14,625 nucleotides of DNA from Rhodospirillales bacterium. Lineage in GTDB: Bacteria; Pseudomonadota; Alphaproteobacteria; Acetobacterales; Acetobacteraceae. The translations under genes were made by a program, and so were the position numbers. Below are positions 1 through 7,229 of the stretch, one piece after another; position 1 is the stretch's first letter, and every line of letters begins with the position of its first letter. A model generated the notes under the pieces. That model ran no database searches and was not told the origin of the DNA. It saw only the letters and a list, made by a program, of their open reading frames with translations. The stretch covers positions 1 to 14,625 of the forward strand of contig JAATGE010000363.1 of the NCBI GenBank assembly GCA_015654825.1, written 5' to 3'.

Positions 1-38
1 ACACGGCCGCAGGAGTCAAGATTTCCGGCGGTTGGTAT

Positions 39-72
39 GAGGCCCCGGACCCCTACTCATTGGGGGGAACGG
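39..72 (+). repeat. Partial, degenerate copy of the twin-hairpin repeat
   Basis: This stretch matches, on the opposite strand and with few changes, the inner side of the repeat at 2260-2293: a GAGGCCCC block, GGACCCC, then CTCATTGGGGGGAACGG. The first hairpin of the element is missing, so only the tail of one copy remains. No gene end lies just to its left inside the window. Confidence 0.6.
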
Positions 73-143
73 CTGGGGAGCGGTTGGGTGGTGACGGGCG
101 GAGGGCCCTCAGCTTCCGAGCGCTCAGGAGCGCTGGGCCCCTT

Positions 144-167
144 CCTCTCCCGCAAGAGCGGGCGAGG
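144..167 (-). terminator. Hairpin downstream of the SDR gene, possible terminator
   Basis: A 5-bp perfect stem (CCCGC/GCGGG) with loop AAGA is extended by a second 4-bp block (CCTC/GAGG) across one mismatch. It lies 7 nt after the stop codon of the minus-strand SDR gene. No U-tract follows, so intrinsic termination is uncertain. A second short palindrome (AGCGCT, loop CAGG, AGCGCT) sits further downstream at 119-134. Unlike the other transcription-unit ends here, this one does not carry the complete twin-hairpin repeat. Confidence 0.35.
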
Positions 168-173
168 TGAGTT

Positions 174-1202
174 CTAGACCAGGCCTTCGGCGATCAGGCT
201 TTCGGCGGTTTCGATTATGGAGTCCTCGGTGGGGCGGGGGTGCCAGGCGAGGAGGCGGGTGGCTTTTTCGTGCGATACGCGGTGCTCGCGGCCGAGTTCG
301 AATAGCTGGCCGCGGACCAGCGGGTCGAACAGGGCGGCGAGGCGGACGGCGAAGTTGGGAAGTTGCAGGGTCGGAACCTTGCCGGCGCGGGCGCCGAGGC
401 GACGCTTCAGGGCGGCGGCCATGTCCTTCATCCACCAGAAATCGGCGGCCGCAATGAAACGTTCGCCGGCGACGCCCGGGGCCAGCATGGCGCTCACATG
501 CATGTCCGCGACGTCGCGCACGTCCACCACCGGCCAGCCGAATTTGGGCAGGCCGGGGACCGAACCCTCCAGAAGTTTCTTGATCGCCTCGATGGAGGTC
601 GAGAAATCACGGCCGAGAACCGGGCCGAGCACCAGGCCGGGGTGGATCGTTACCAGTTCGAGGGCACCGCCTTCGTGCGCCAGCCAGTCGCGCACGGCGC
701 GCTCGGCAATCGTTTTGCTGCGCACATAGGCGGAGGTGTCGGCGCGGTTGGTCTCGTCGGTCCAGTCGGTTTCGGTGTACGGCGTGGTGCGGTGGTCGCG
801 GCCGTAGGCAATGGAGGCGACGCTGGCGGTCATGACGACGCGGCGCACGCCGGCATCGCGCGACGCGCGCATGACGCGCAGCGCACCGTCGCGCGCGGGG
901 CGGACCAGTTCGTCGTCGTCCTTGGGGTCGGTAGTGGCGAGCGGGCTGGCCACGTGCTGCACGTAGGTGCAGCCTGCGACCGCTTCGGACCAGCCGGCGT
1001 CGCCGTTGAGGTCGGCGGCGACGAATTCAATGGCGGCCGGGTTGGTGATCTTGGCGAGCGCGGCACGGGTTTCGGCCTCGCGTGCCAGGTTGCGGAGGGT
1101 GGCGCGGACGACAAAGCCGCGGGCGTTCAGGGCGGCAATGACGTAGCCGGCGATGTAGCCGGAACCGCCGGTCACCAGGACGGTTGCAGGTGTGTCTGAC
1201 AT
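174..1202 (-). CDS. NAD(P)-dependent extended SDR oxidoreductase/epimerase, dihydroflavonol-reductase-like
   Basis: The 342-residue product is an extended short-chain dehydrogenase/reductase, probably a cytosolic NAD(P)H-dependent ketone or aldehyde reductase. The dinucleotide-binding motif TGGSGYIAG is at residues 11-19. Candidate catalytic residues are S127 (TASVAS context), Y159 and K163 (YVRSK, the YxxxK motif). The D64-L65 pair after the third strand and the HPGLVLGP block fit the dihydroflavonol-4-reductase/cinnamoyl-CoA-reductase branch. A longer reading frame reaches 1262, but ATG at 1202 is preferred because GGAAG lies upstream on the minus strand and the TGG motif then starts at the usual distance. 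Substrate cannot be read from sequence. It diverges from the VOC-family gene. Confidence 0.9.
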   Translation of the reverse strand: MSDTPATVLVTGGSGYIAGYVIAALNARGFVVRATLRNLAREAETRAALAKITNPAAIEFVAADLNGDAGWSEAVAGCTYVQHVASPLATTDPKDDDELVRPARDGALRVMRASRDAGVRRVVMTASVASIAYGRDHRTTPYTETDWTDETNRADTSAYVRSKTIAERAVRDWLAHEGGALELVTIHPGLVLGPVLGRDFSTSIEAIKKLLEGSVPGLPKFGWPVVDVRDVADMHVSAMLAPGVAGERFIAAADFWWMKDMAAALKRRLGARAGKVPTLQLPNFAVRLAALFDPLVRGQLFELGREHRVSHEKATRLLAWHPRPTEDSIIETAESLIAEGLV

Positions 1203-1278
1203 GGCGGGCGCACTTCCGATCAGGAATTCTACATGTTGGACATCGAGCGCTTGTAATGTCAAATTTGGGGAGGTGAAC
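1203..1278. promoter_or_regulatory. Divergent promoter region between SDR and VOC genes
   Basis: This 76-bp gap must hold both promoters. On the minus strand a TTGACA hexamer (1262-1257) and a TAGAAT hexamer (1231-1226) are visible, but they are 25 bp apart, too far for one standard sigma-70 promoter. An imperfect inverted repeat, TTGGACAT (1236-1243) and ATGTCAAA (1256-1263), overlaps the TTGACA and could be an operator. The VOC Shine-Dalgarno GGGGAGG lies at 1267-1273. Confidence 0.35.
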
Positions 1279-1698
1279 GTGCCGGTGCCGCGGGTCAGTG
1301 GGCTGCTGGAGACGTCGCTGTATGTCGAAGATCTGGCGCGGGCGCGGGAGTTCTATCAGCGCCTGATGGGTTTCGAATCGTTCTTCGAGGACGAGCGCAT
1401 GGTGGCGCTGGGGGTGCCGGGGGGCGCGGTGCTGCTGCTGTTCCGGCGCGGGGGATCGGTGGACCGGGTGGAGACGCCGTTCGGAACCATTCCGGGACAT
1501 GACGGGACCGGGCACCTGCACCTGGCGTTCGCGATACCGCGCGGGGAGCTTTCGGCGTGGGAGGCGCATTTCGCGGCATCGGGGGTGGCGGTGACCCATC
1601 GCATTACGTGGCAGCGCGGCGGTACCAGCCTGTATTTCGAGGACCCGGACGGGCATGTGGTGGAAGTCGCGACGCCGGGGCTGTGGCCGAGCTATTGA
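1279..1698 (+). CDS. VOC superfamily (glyoxalase/bleomycin-resistance/dioxygenase fold) protein
   Basis: The product is 139 residues, the usual size for a single vicinal-oxygen-chelate domain with two beta-alpha-beta-beta-beta modules. Visible family features are SLYVEDLARAREFYQRLMGF (13-32) in module one, GHLHLAF (78-84), and YFEDPDGHVVEV (119-130) in module two. H81 and E129 are probable metal ligands; E11 is a candidate third. The start chosen is GTG 1279, five bases after a strong GGAGG. The upstream ATG at 1192 would lie inside the SDR gene and add a tail unlike the family. It could be a glyoxalase-like lyase, an isomerase or a resistance protein; the sequence alone does not decide. It is divergent from the SDR, suggesting shared regulation. 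Confidence 0.88.
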   Translation: MPVPRVSGLLETSLYVEDLARAREFYQRLMGFESFFEDERMVALGVPGGAVLLLFRRGGSVDRVETPFGTIPGHDGTGHLHLAFAIPRGELSAWEAHFAASGVAVTHRITWQRGGTSLYFEDPDGHVVEVATPGLWPSY

Positions 1699-1738
1699 GG
1701 ACGCGCGCCGGGTTGGCGGGCGGCGCCGAAGGAATCCG

Positions 1739-1773
1739 CGCGAAAGTTTGTCACGATCGGGGACTTTTGCGCG
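1739..1773. promoter_or_regulatory. Imperfect inverted repeat upstream of the small exported protein
   Basis: CGCGAAAGT (1739-1747) faces ACTTTTGCG (1763-1771) with one mismatch and a 15-bp spacer, so the centres of the arms are about two helical turns apart. It lies 40-75 bp before the ATG at 1814, in a 115-bp gap that must carry the promoter if the gene is not read through from the VOC gene. A TTGTCA hexamer (1748-1753) lies within the spacer, with no convincing -10. It could be an operator. Confidence 0.3.
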
Positions 1774-1813
1774 ATCCCGGCGCGTCCCATGTGAACGAAA
1801 GGAGGTTCAGACC

Positions 1814-2146
1814 ATGGTCAAGTATGCCGTTCTCGCCGCCCTGCTTGGGGGTCTGCCGGCCGCGGCGCAGGCCAAGGCGAATATCTGCATCGATACCTAC
1901 CGGATCGATCACACCGATGCGCCGGACGATACCGCGCTGCTGATCACGATGCGCGACAAAAGCGTGTATCGCGCGAAGGTGCAGGGCGGGTGCGTCGGGT
2001 TGAGCAATAATGTCGACGGATTTACGTGGGCGCCGGACCCGGGAACCAACGATATCTGCGGCAACCTGTTTACCATCCGGCTCAATTCGACACGCGCGAC
2101 GTGCCTGATGGGTGAAATCGAGCAGATCAAGCCGCCGAAGAGGTAG
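1814..2146 (+). CDS. Small exported protein with four cysteines, possibly DUF6491-like
   Basis: The 110-residue product begins with a Sec signal peptide (MVKYAVLAALLGGLPAAAQA) with likely cleavage after residue 20, leaving a mature periplasmic protein of about 90 residues. Four cysteines at 25, 60, 82 and 97 could form two disulphides. The pattern CIDTYRIDHT, then a short basic strand and GGCVGL, recalls the DUF6491 family of small alphaproteobacterial exported proteins, but this match is from memory and tentative. The start is set by an exceptionally strong Shine-Dalgarno (AAAGGAGG, 1798-1805) nine bases before ATG. The frame stays open further upstream, but the extension lacks coding character. 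The twin-hairpin repeat begins six bases after the stop. No function is known. Confidence 0.85.
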   Translation: MVKYAVLAALLGGLPAAAQAKANICIDTYRIDHTDAPDDTALLITMRDKSVYRAKVQGGCVGLSNNVDGFTWAPDPGTNDICGNLFTIRLNSTRATCLMGEIEQIKPPKR

Positions 2147-2152
2147 ATGAGG

Positions 2153-2207
2153 AAGGCCAGGGCTCTGCCCTGGACCCGCTGGGGCCAGTAGGCCCCAGAC
2201 CCCATTA
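2153..2207 (+). repeat. Twin-hairpin (REP-like) repeat, copy A
   Basis: The element starts AAGGCC. Hairpin 1 is CCAGGGC, loop TCT, GCCCTGG; a linker ACCCGC follows; hairpin 2 is TGGGGCC, loop AGTA, GGCCCCA; then GACCCC. It begins 6 nt after the stop of the exported-protein gene, in the same orientation. All 55 bases are identical to 8245-8299. With copy B it forms a large inverted pair between two convergent genes, where it may stop transcription from both sides. Confidence 0.85.
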
Positions 2208-2225
2208 ATTATGCTCGGTGTTCCC

Positions 2226-2262
2226 CGGCGAAGCCTGTACGCATGGCGTTCTGGCTTCGCCG
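2226..2262. repeat. Perfect 10-bp inverted repeat between repeat copies A and B
   Basis: CGGCGAAGCC (2226-2235) and GGCTTCGCCG (2253-2262) are perfect complements around a 17-nt loop. They are nested at the centre of the inverted pair A/B, giving a nearly symmetrical palindromic structure from 2153 to 2328. The same ten bases also flank the copy at 8393-8439 (8441-8450), so they look like part of the element's extended border. Confidence 0.7.
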
Positions 2263-2278
2263 TTCCCCCCAATGAGTG

Positions 2279-2328
2279 GGGGTCTGGGGCCTCAGGCCCC
2301 AGCGGGTCCAGGGCAGAGCCCTGGCCTT
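2279..2328 (-). repeat. Twin-hairpin (REP-like) repeat, copy B
   Basis: Read on the minus strand it is AAGGCC, hairpin 1 (CCAGGGC/GCCCTGG), linker, hairpin 2 with loop TGA instead of AGTA, then GACCCC. It begins 4 nt after the stop of the asparagine-synthase gene, in that gene's direction. The first 34 bases are identical to copy A in inverted orientation. Confidence 0.85.
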
Positions 2329-2332
2329 ACTT

Positions 2333-4090
2333 TTACCTTTGTCCCAGCGCCTCAAACACATCCCCATCGCTTGGCAGCGCCTCGATATGGGCTCGATGCC
2401 ATAGCGCATAGAACAACAGCGACCAGGCGGCTAGTGACTGGCGGCGGCCGGCGGCGGCGCGGAACAGGGCGCGGACGCGGTCGGGGTCGGCGACTTCCTG
2501 CACGCATGGCAGGGCGGAGACGAGGTCGCCGAGGCGGCCGCCGTGGTTGCCGATCCAGGCGCCGACCGGCACGGTAAAGCCTTGTTTCGGTGCGTTGGCG
2601 CGGGCTTTCGGCAGCGCCTTGGCGAGCCATTGGCGCAACAGGTATTTGCCGGTGCCGCCACGGATTTTCAGGTTGTCGGGAAGCCGGAAGGCGGCGCCGG
2701 CGACGGCGCGGTCGAGCAGCGGGGTGCGGCCTTCGACGCCGTGCGCCATCAGGCAGCGGTCCAGTTTCAGCAGCAGATCGTTCGGCAGCCATTCGGCGAT
2801 GTCGGCGGCCTGGGCCGCCTGCAGGCGGCTATGGCGGGGCTGTGCCGCACCTTCGAGCGCGGCCCAGTTGTTGCGCCAGTCGGGCAGGTCGTTCCAGAGC
2901 ACGTCGAGGCCGGAGAAGGTGCCGCGCTCGCGCATGCGGCGGCCGCCGCGCCACCAGGGGCGGGCGGCGGAGCGGTAGCGGCCGTAGCCGGCGAAAAATT
3001 CGTCGCCGCCCTCGCCGGCGAGCACGACCTTGACATCCTCGCGTGCGCGGCGGGCGAGAAACCAGGCGGGGATGATGGCGTAGTCGGCCGCGGGGTCGTC
3101 CATGCAGGCGGCGATCGCCGGCAGATGGCGGAATGTTTCGGCTTCCGTTACGGCGACCGTTACGTGGTCGACGCCGACGGATTTGGCCAGGCGCGCGGCC
3201 TCGCGGCGCTCGTCGGCGGCGCCGCGGACGTCGAAGCCGGCGGTGAAGGCGGTCGGCCGGCGTTTGAGGCGGGCGAGGCAGGCGAGCAGCGTCGTGCTGT
3301 CGATGCCGCCGGAAAGAAACAGGCCGACGGGAACGTCGCTGCGCAGATGCAGTTCGACGCTTTCCATCAGCGCGCGGTCGAGATGCAGCAGCGCTTCAGG
3401 CTCGCCGAGCTTTTCAGGGCCGGCACTGGGCAGGATGGCGGCGGTGTCGCGGGCGCTGATGGCACCGTTGGTGATACGGATCATCTCGCCCGGCAGTACG
3501 CGCTGGATATCGGGGAAGATGGTGGCGCGGCCGAGGGTGAATTGCATTTGCAGCAGTTCGGCGCGGGCCTGCGGGCGCAGTTCGCGACGGGCGAGGCCGG
3601 CGGCCAGCAGGGCGCTGGGCTCCGAGGCGAAGGCGGTGCCGCCGGGGATTTTTGCGGTGTACAGCGGCTTGATGCCGAACGGATCGCGGCACAGGGTCAG
3701 CACGGAGGTGGCGCGATCGTAGATCGCCATGGCGTACATGCCGCGCAGCGAGGCGGTGAATTGCGGGCCGCGGGCGCGCCAGAGATGCAGCGCCGCCTCG
3801 CAATCGCTGCCGGTGGCGAACGTGACGCCCGGCATGGCGGCGCGCAGTTCGGTGAAATTGTAGATTTCGGCGTTGGCCACCATGATTGTTTCGCCGGCGA
3901 CGAGCGGCTGCGCGCCGCCGGCAACGTCGATGACGGCGAGGCGGCGGTGGCCGAGGGCGACCTGGCCCATGATGGCGCCGCGAGTGCCGTCCGGGCCGCG
4001 ATGCGCGAGGGCGGCGAGCATCGTTGCCAATACGGCGGGATCGGGCGGGGGCGCGTCCGCGGCCAGCGCCAGGCCGGCAATGCCGCACAT
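2333..4090 (-). CDS. Asparagine synthase (glutamine-hydrolysing) family amidotransferase
   Basis: The 585-residue product has both AsnB domains. The N-terminal class II glutaminase begins MCGIAG with catalytic C2, GHRRLAVID (47-55), NAEIYNF (73-79) and GSDCEA (94-99). The C-terminal ATP-pyrophosphatase domain has SGGIDS (260-265), GEGGDEFFAGYGRY (359-372), GRTPLLD (454-460) and KYLLRQ (482-487). Family chemistry moves glutamine ammonia onto a beta-aspartyl-AMP to make asparagine. Members beside glycosyltransferases may instead amidate a carboxylate in a surface polymer. The usual NGE oxyanion-hole motif is NAE here. Its ATG overlaps the glycosyltransferase stop by one base (TGATG), implying translational coupling. 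It ends against a twin-hairpin repeat. Confidence 0.95.
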   Translation of the reverse strand: MCGIAGLALAADAPPPDPAVLATMLAALAHRGPDGTRGAIMGQVALGHRRLAVIDVAGGAQPLVAGETIMVANAEIYNFTELRAAMPGVTFATGSDCEAALHLWRARGPQFTASLRGMYAMAIYDRATSVLTLCRDPFGIKPLYTAKIPGGTAFASEPSALLAAGLARRELRPQARAELLQMQFTLGRATIFPDIQRVLPGEMIRITNGAISARDTAAILPSAGPEKLGEPEALLHLDRALMESVELHLRSDVPVGLFLSGGIDSTTLLACLARLKRRPTAFTAGFDVRGAADERREAARLAKSVGVDHVTVAVTEAETFRHLPAIAACMDDPAADYAIIPAWFLARRAREDVKVVLAGEGGDEFFAGYGRYRSAARPWWRGGRRMRERGTFSGLDVLWNDLPDWRNNWAALEGAAQPRHSRLQAAQAADIAEWLPNDLLLKLDRCLMAHGVEGRTPLLDRAVAGAAFRLPDNLKIRGGTGKYLLRQWLAKALPKARANAPKQGFTVPVGAWIGNHGGRLGDLVSALPCVQEVADPDRVRALFRAAAGRRQSLAAWSLLFYALWHRAHIEALPSDGDVFEALGQR

Positions 4091-5109
4091 CAGGATTTAG
4101 CCACGTGCGCCGAAAAATCCCGCCAGGCGGCGACGACCGAGGGCTCGGAAAAATGCGCCTGCACGTAGGCGCGGCCGGCGGACGCGGTTTCATGGGCCAT
4201 CGCGCGGTTGTTCAGCATGCCCTCGATGCCGGCGGCAAGGGCGATGGAACTGTCGACCGGGACGAGAATGCCGCGGCGGCCGGCGCCGAGCAGTTCGGCG
4301 GGGCCTTCCGCCATGGCGGCGACGACCGGGCGGTTGGCGGAAAAGGCTTCGAGGATCTGGTTGCCGAGCGGCTCGCTGCGGGACGGGCAGACCAGAACGT
4401 CGCACGCGGCGAGCAATTCGGCGGTGTCGTGGCGCCAGCCGAGGAAATGGGTGCGGTCGGCGACACCGGCCTGGCGGGCGAGATCGATCAGGGCGGCGCG
4501 CTCCGGGCCCTCGCCGGCGATGACGGCGTGGACGCCCGGAAGGCGGGTCAGGGCAGCGAGCAGGACGTCGTGGCCCTTGGCGTTGTGCAGGCGGCCCATG
4601 GACAGCACGATCGGCGCGCCGGGGGGCACCGGAAGCGCGGCGGGGGCGGCGCCGGCCAGGTCGGGGACGAAGTTCGGCAGCAGGTGGACGCGCTCGGGCG
4701 GAAAACCCTGGTTGCGAATCCAGGCGACGACGCCCGGGGTGTTGCCGACCAGGTGGTCGCAGCGGGCGAAGCGGGTGAGGTTGTAGTAGCCGCCGAGGCG
4801 GCCGACCAGGACCCAGGGGCCGGTGGGGGCGTGGCGCGCGGCGCGGCCCATCCAGGCGAATACGACGCGGGGGGCGAATTTTCGGAGCTGCCAGGCGAGG
4901 CAAGGGCGGGTGAACAGGTCCAGGCGGCCGCCGAACGGTAGCTCGCGGGGCTTTACACCGGCCTCGCGCAAGCGCTCGACGCGGTCGCCCTGGTGGCGGA
5001 TGACGGGGAGCACGGTTTCGCCGGCGCGGGCCAGGGCGGGAATCAAGCGCTCGAAAAACCGCTCCGCGCCGCCTTCGGGCGCGCCGGCCATGAGGTGGGC
5101 GGCCTTCAT
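4090..5109 (-). CDS. GT4-type glycosyltransferase (glycosyl transferases group 1)
   Basis: The 339-residue product has the two-domain GT-B layout. The N-terminal glycine-rich loop GAPEGGAERF (9-18) fits the acceptor side. The donor-binding domain carries GRLHNAKGHDVLL (172-184, with K178) and PSRSEPLGNQILEAF (242-256); E246 and E254 form the EX7E motif typical of retaining GT4 enzymes. It probably transfers a nucleotide-sugar residue onto a lipid-linked or surface glycan at the inner membrane. It is somewhat short for the family but has no visible gap. ATG 5109 is preceded by GGGACGG; no in-frame alternative start was seen close upstream. It is the first gene of a pair with the amidotransferase, joined by a one-base overlap. 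Confidence 0.93.
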   Translation of the reverse strand: MKAAHLMAGAPEGGAERFFERLIPALARAGETVLPVIRHQGDRVERLREAGVKPRELPFGGRLDLFTRPCLAWQLRKFAPRVVFAWMGRAARHAPTGPWVLVGRLGGYYNLTRFARCDHLVGNTPGVVAWIRNQGFPPERVHLLPNFVPDLAGAAPAALPVPPGAPIVLSMGRLHNAKGHDVLLAALTRLPGVHAVIAGEGPERAALIDLARQAGVADRTHFLGWRHDTAELLAACDVLVCPSRSEPLGNQILEAFSANRPVVAAMAEGPAELLGAGRRGILVPVDSSIALAAGIEGMLNNRAMAHETASAGRAYVQAHFSEPSVVAAWRDFSAHVAKS

Positions 5110-5164
5110 AACCGTCCCACGCGTACGTGGCCCCCTCCTTGCCCTCCGACTGAATCAACAGGTT
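5110..5164 (-). promoter_or_regulatory. Short leader of the glycosyltransferase gene
   Basis: Only about 55 bp separate the glycosyltransferase start from the repeat that follows the hydrolase gene. On the minus strand it contains a purine-rich AAGGAGGGGG about 21 bases before the ATG and a small hairpin, CCACG, loop TACG, CGTGG, directly before the GGGACGG ribosome-binding site. A TTGATT hexamer is present with no good -10. Whether this is a promoter or a read-through junction is unclear. Confidence 0.25.
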
Positions 5165-5213
5165 CTAAGGACTTGTCCTTAGCGGGGGTCCAGGGGGCAG
5201 AGCCCCTGGCCTT
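5165..5213 (-). repeat. Twin-hairpin repeat, copy C, with a different second hairpin
   Basis: On the minus strand, AAGGCC and hairpin 1 (CCAGGGGC, loop TCT, GCCCCCTGG, one extra base on one side) follow the hydrolase stop after a single nucleotide. The linker ACCCCCG is kept, but hairpin 2 is a perfect 8-bp palindrome, CTAAGGAC, two-base loop, GTCCTTAG (5165-5182), unrelated to the usual TGGGGCC/GGCCCCA. It separates the acyltransferase-hydrolase pair from the glycosyltransferase pair. Confidence 0.75.
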
Positions 5214-5214
5214 C

Positions 5215-6048
5215 CTATCCTTCCAGAAACGACCGCACGACGGCGATGGTCGGGGCGTCCATCAATGCGGGTGCGTGGCCGCAATCCGGCACTATGTGGG
5301 TCGCGGCTTTGGCCGCCATTTGCTGCAATGTTTCGGGCAGCAGCAGATCGCTTTCCGCGCCGCGCAGGGCCAGCATCGGAATTTCGATGCGTGCCCATAG
5401 CGGCCACATATCGAGATCCTGCGGTTCTGCGGCGACGATCGGCTCGGTCAGTACGGGGTCGAAATGCAGCGCCAGGCCACCGTCGGGCAGCGCGCGCACG
5501 CTGGTTTCGGCCAGGTGGTGCCATTGCGCGTCGGTGAGCCGCCCGAACGGCGCGTGGACGCGGCGAAGGTACGCCTCCGCTTCCGCCAGATCGGCAAATC
5601 GTGGCAGCACGCCGATATAGTCGCGAATGCGCGCGAGTGCCGCCGCCGGTACGAACGGGCCGATGTCGTTCAGCACCATGCGCGATATGGGGGTGCTCGG
5701 TGAAGCGGCGGCCACCATGCCGCAAATGCCGCCGAGCGAGGTTCCGAGCCATTGCACCGGCCGGCCGATTGCCGCGAGCAGGTGGGCCAGGGCCGTTACG
5801 TAACTCGCCGGCTGGTATAAAGCTCCCTGCGGCAGCCAGGAGGAACGGCCGCGTCCCGGCAGATCCGGGCAGATCACATGGAAGCGGTCGGCGAGGGACT
5901 CGGCCAGCACGTCGAAATCGCGGCCCGTGCGGCTGAGGCCGTGCACGCAGAGCAGCGGTTCGGACGAGTTGTCGCCCCATTCGACGTAGGCAAGGCGGAA
6001 AAAACTGCCCGCCAGCCAGTAGGAAACCTCGCGTTCAACCGGTTGCAT
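5215..6048 (-). CDS. Alpha/beta-hydrolase fold protein
   Basis: The 277-residue product is a complete single-domain alpha/beta hydrolase. The oxyanion-hole HG lies at 36-37 (LLCVHGLSRTGRDFD). The nucleophile elbow is GTSLGG with S104. The acid is probably D234 (GAESDLLL) and the base H258 (DCGHAPAL), in the order and spacing of the family. The CPDLPGRGRS block (60-69) is also typical. No signal peptide or membrane segment is seen, so it is probably cytosolic. It may be an esterase or thioesterase; substrate unknown. Its first 14 bases overlap the end of the acyltransferase gene, with AAAGGGCAGG before the ATG, so the two are surely co-transcribed. A repeat element follows the stop almost immediately. 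Confidence 0.93.
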   Translation of the reverse strand: MQPVEREVSYWLAGSFFRLAYVEWGDNSSEPLLCVHGLSRTGRDFDVLAESLADRFHVICPDLPGRGRSSWLPQGALYQPASYVTALAHLLAAIGRPVQWLGTSLGGICGMVAAASPSTPISRMVLNDIGPFVPAAALARIRDYIGVLPRFADLAEAEAYLRRVHAPFGRLTDAQWHHLAETSVRALPDGGLALHFDPVLTEPIVAAEPQDLDMWPLWARIEIPMLALRGAESDLLLPETLQQMAAKAATHIVPDCGHAPALMDAPTIAVVRSFLEG

Positions 6049-7195
6049 GCCCTGCCCTTTCCGCCGGATCCTGTTCCGCCGTCAGCCCCGCCGGCGCGCG
6101 CGAGCCGAAACGGTGGCGCAGGCGCAGCATTGGCCGCTCGATGCCGTAATAGCTCGCCAGCGCCAGCACCGAAGACAAGGTCACCGCCAGCGCAAGCCAC
6201 GTGGCACCGAAGCGCGGCGCCGACCAGTCCGCTACCGCCAGCGCGCCCCAATGCCACAGATACAGCGAATAGCTCAGCCGGCCGACGAACAGGGATGGCG
6301 GCGCGGCCAGTGCCCGCGCCGCCCACCCGTGCCCTTCGAGCAGCCACGGCAGGATGGCCAGCAGCGCTACGCCCTGCAAGGTCGGCCGCATGACATCGCG
6401 CGCCAGTGGACCACCACCGACGAAGCTCGCGGCGAGCAGGGCCAGGCCGATCAGGGCGGCCGGGCGGCCCGGGCCAAATCCGCGCGGCTGCAGCAGTGCC
6501 AGCACGACGCCCCAGGCCAGCGAATCGAGCCGCGTGTCGGTCGCCAGGTAGAGGCGGTTGTAGCGCCATAGCGGGTTGGGGTTCTCCGGCCCGCAGAAGG
6601 CGGGCGCGCCGGGCACGAAGCAGGCATGCAGGAGCAGGAAGCGCCAGGCCAGCTCGGCGGCGCAGAGCAGCAGCACGGCCTGCAACGCGCGGCGGCGCCA
6701 CAGCAACGCCAGCGACGCCGGCCACAACGCGTAAAAATGCTCCTCGATCGCCAGCGACCACAGAATGTTGAACGGATGGCGCACGCCGGGCAGCGTCGAG
6801 TGGTAGCCGGCCCAGAGATCGTAGTAATTCGCGCCGTACAGCAGGGCGGCGGCCCAGCCGGCGACGGAAATGTGGCCGCCCGCCAGGCGATAGCAGAACC
6901 CCGCCACGACGATGTAGGCAATGCCCGCCGGCATCAGGCGCAGCACCCGGCGGGCGTAGAATCCGGCAAATCCGATGCGTCCCCGCGTGGCCAGCGAGGC
7001 CAGCAACTGGCGCGTAATCAGGTAGCCGCTGATGAAAAAGAACAGGGTGACGCCGAACGCGCCCGGCACGACGCGGTCGAACGCGACACCGCCGATGCCC
7101 AGATGCGACACCACCACCAGGCCGATCGCGACCGCACGCAGCCCGTCTAGCACCGGCAAATAGCCCGCGTGCGCTGCTTGTGGCGGACGCTGCAT
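6035..7195 (-). CDS. Acyltransferase-3 family integral membrane protein (OafA/NodX-like)
   Basis: The 386-residue product carries the hallmarks of membrane acyltransferase 3. LDGLRAVAIGLVVVSH at 16-31 has the R20-X10-H31 signature. GVTLFFFISGYLI spans 48-60, FYARRVLRLMP 79-89, and WSLAIEEHFYALWP 146-159. Roughly ten hydrophobic spans follow, ending in a short polar tail. Family members move acetyl or other acyl groups from the cytoplasm onto exported polysaccharide or lipid. The frame is open to an ATG at 7297, but the start at 7195 is preferred: it places the conserved YLPVLDGLRA block at the usual 12 residues and avoids overlap with the divergent gene. The ribosome-binding site (GGATGG) is weak. 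It is co-transcribed with the hydrolase. Confidence 0.92.
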   Translation of the reverse strand: MQRPPQAAHAGYLPVLDGLRAVAIGLVVVSHLGIGGVAFDRVVPGAFGVTLFFFISGYLITRQLLASLATRGRIGFAGFYARRVLRLMPAGIAYIVVAGFCYRLAGGHISVAGWAAALLYGANYYDLWAGYHSTLPGVRHPFNILWSLAIEEHFYALWPASLALLWRRRALQAVLLLCAAELAWRFLLLHACFVPGAPAFCGPENPNPLWRYNRLYLATDTRLDSLAWGVVLALLQPRGFGPGRPAALIGLALLAASFVGGGPLARDVMRPTLQGVALLAILPWLLEGHGWAARALAAPPSLFVGRLSYSLYLWHWGALAVADWSAPRFGATWLALAVTLSSVLALASYYGIERPMLRLRHRFGSRAPAGLTAEQDPAERAGHATG

Positions 7196-7224
7196 TGAGC
7201 CATCCAAGGCAAGTGCTAGATACT
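7195..7224 (+). promoter_or_regulatory. Possible sigma-70-like promoter for the HtrA-like gene
   Basis: TTGAGC (7195-7200) and GATACT (7219-7224) are 18 bp apart and each matches four of six consensus positions. The pair sits in the 70-bp gap between the divergent acyltransferase and HtrA-like genes. This is weak evidence on its own. Confidence 0.3.
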
Positions 7225-7229
7225 CGGCG

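Noticed and set aside
2543..4168. 541-codon plus-strand open frame opposite the asparagine-synthase gene
   Set aside because: It is antisense to a gene with complete AsnB motifs; composition is Gly/Ala/Gln/His-rich with no recognisable domain or ribosome-binding site.
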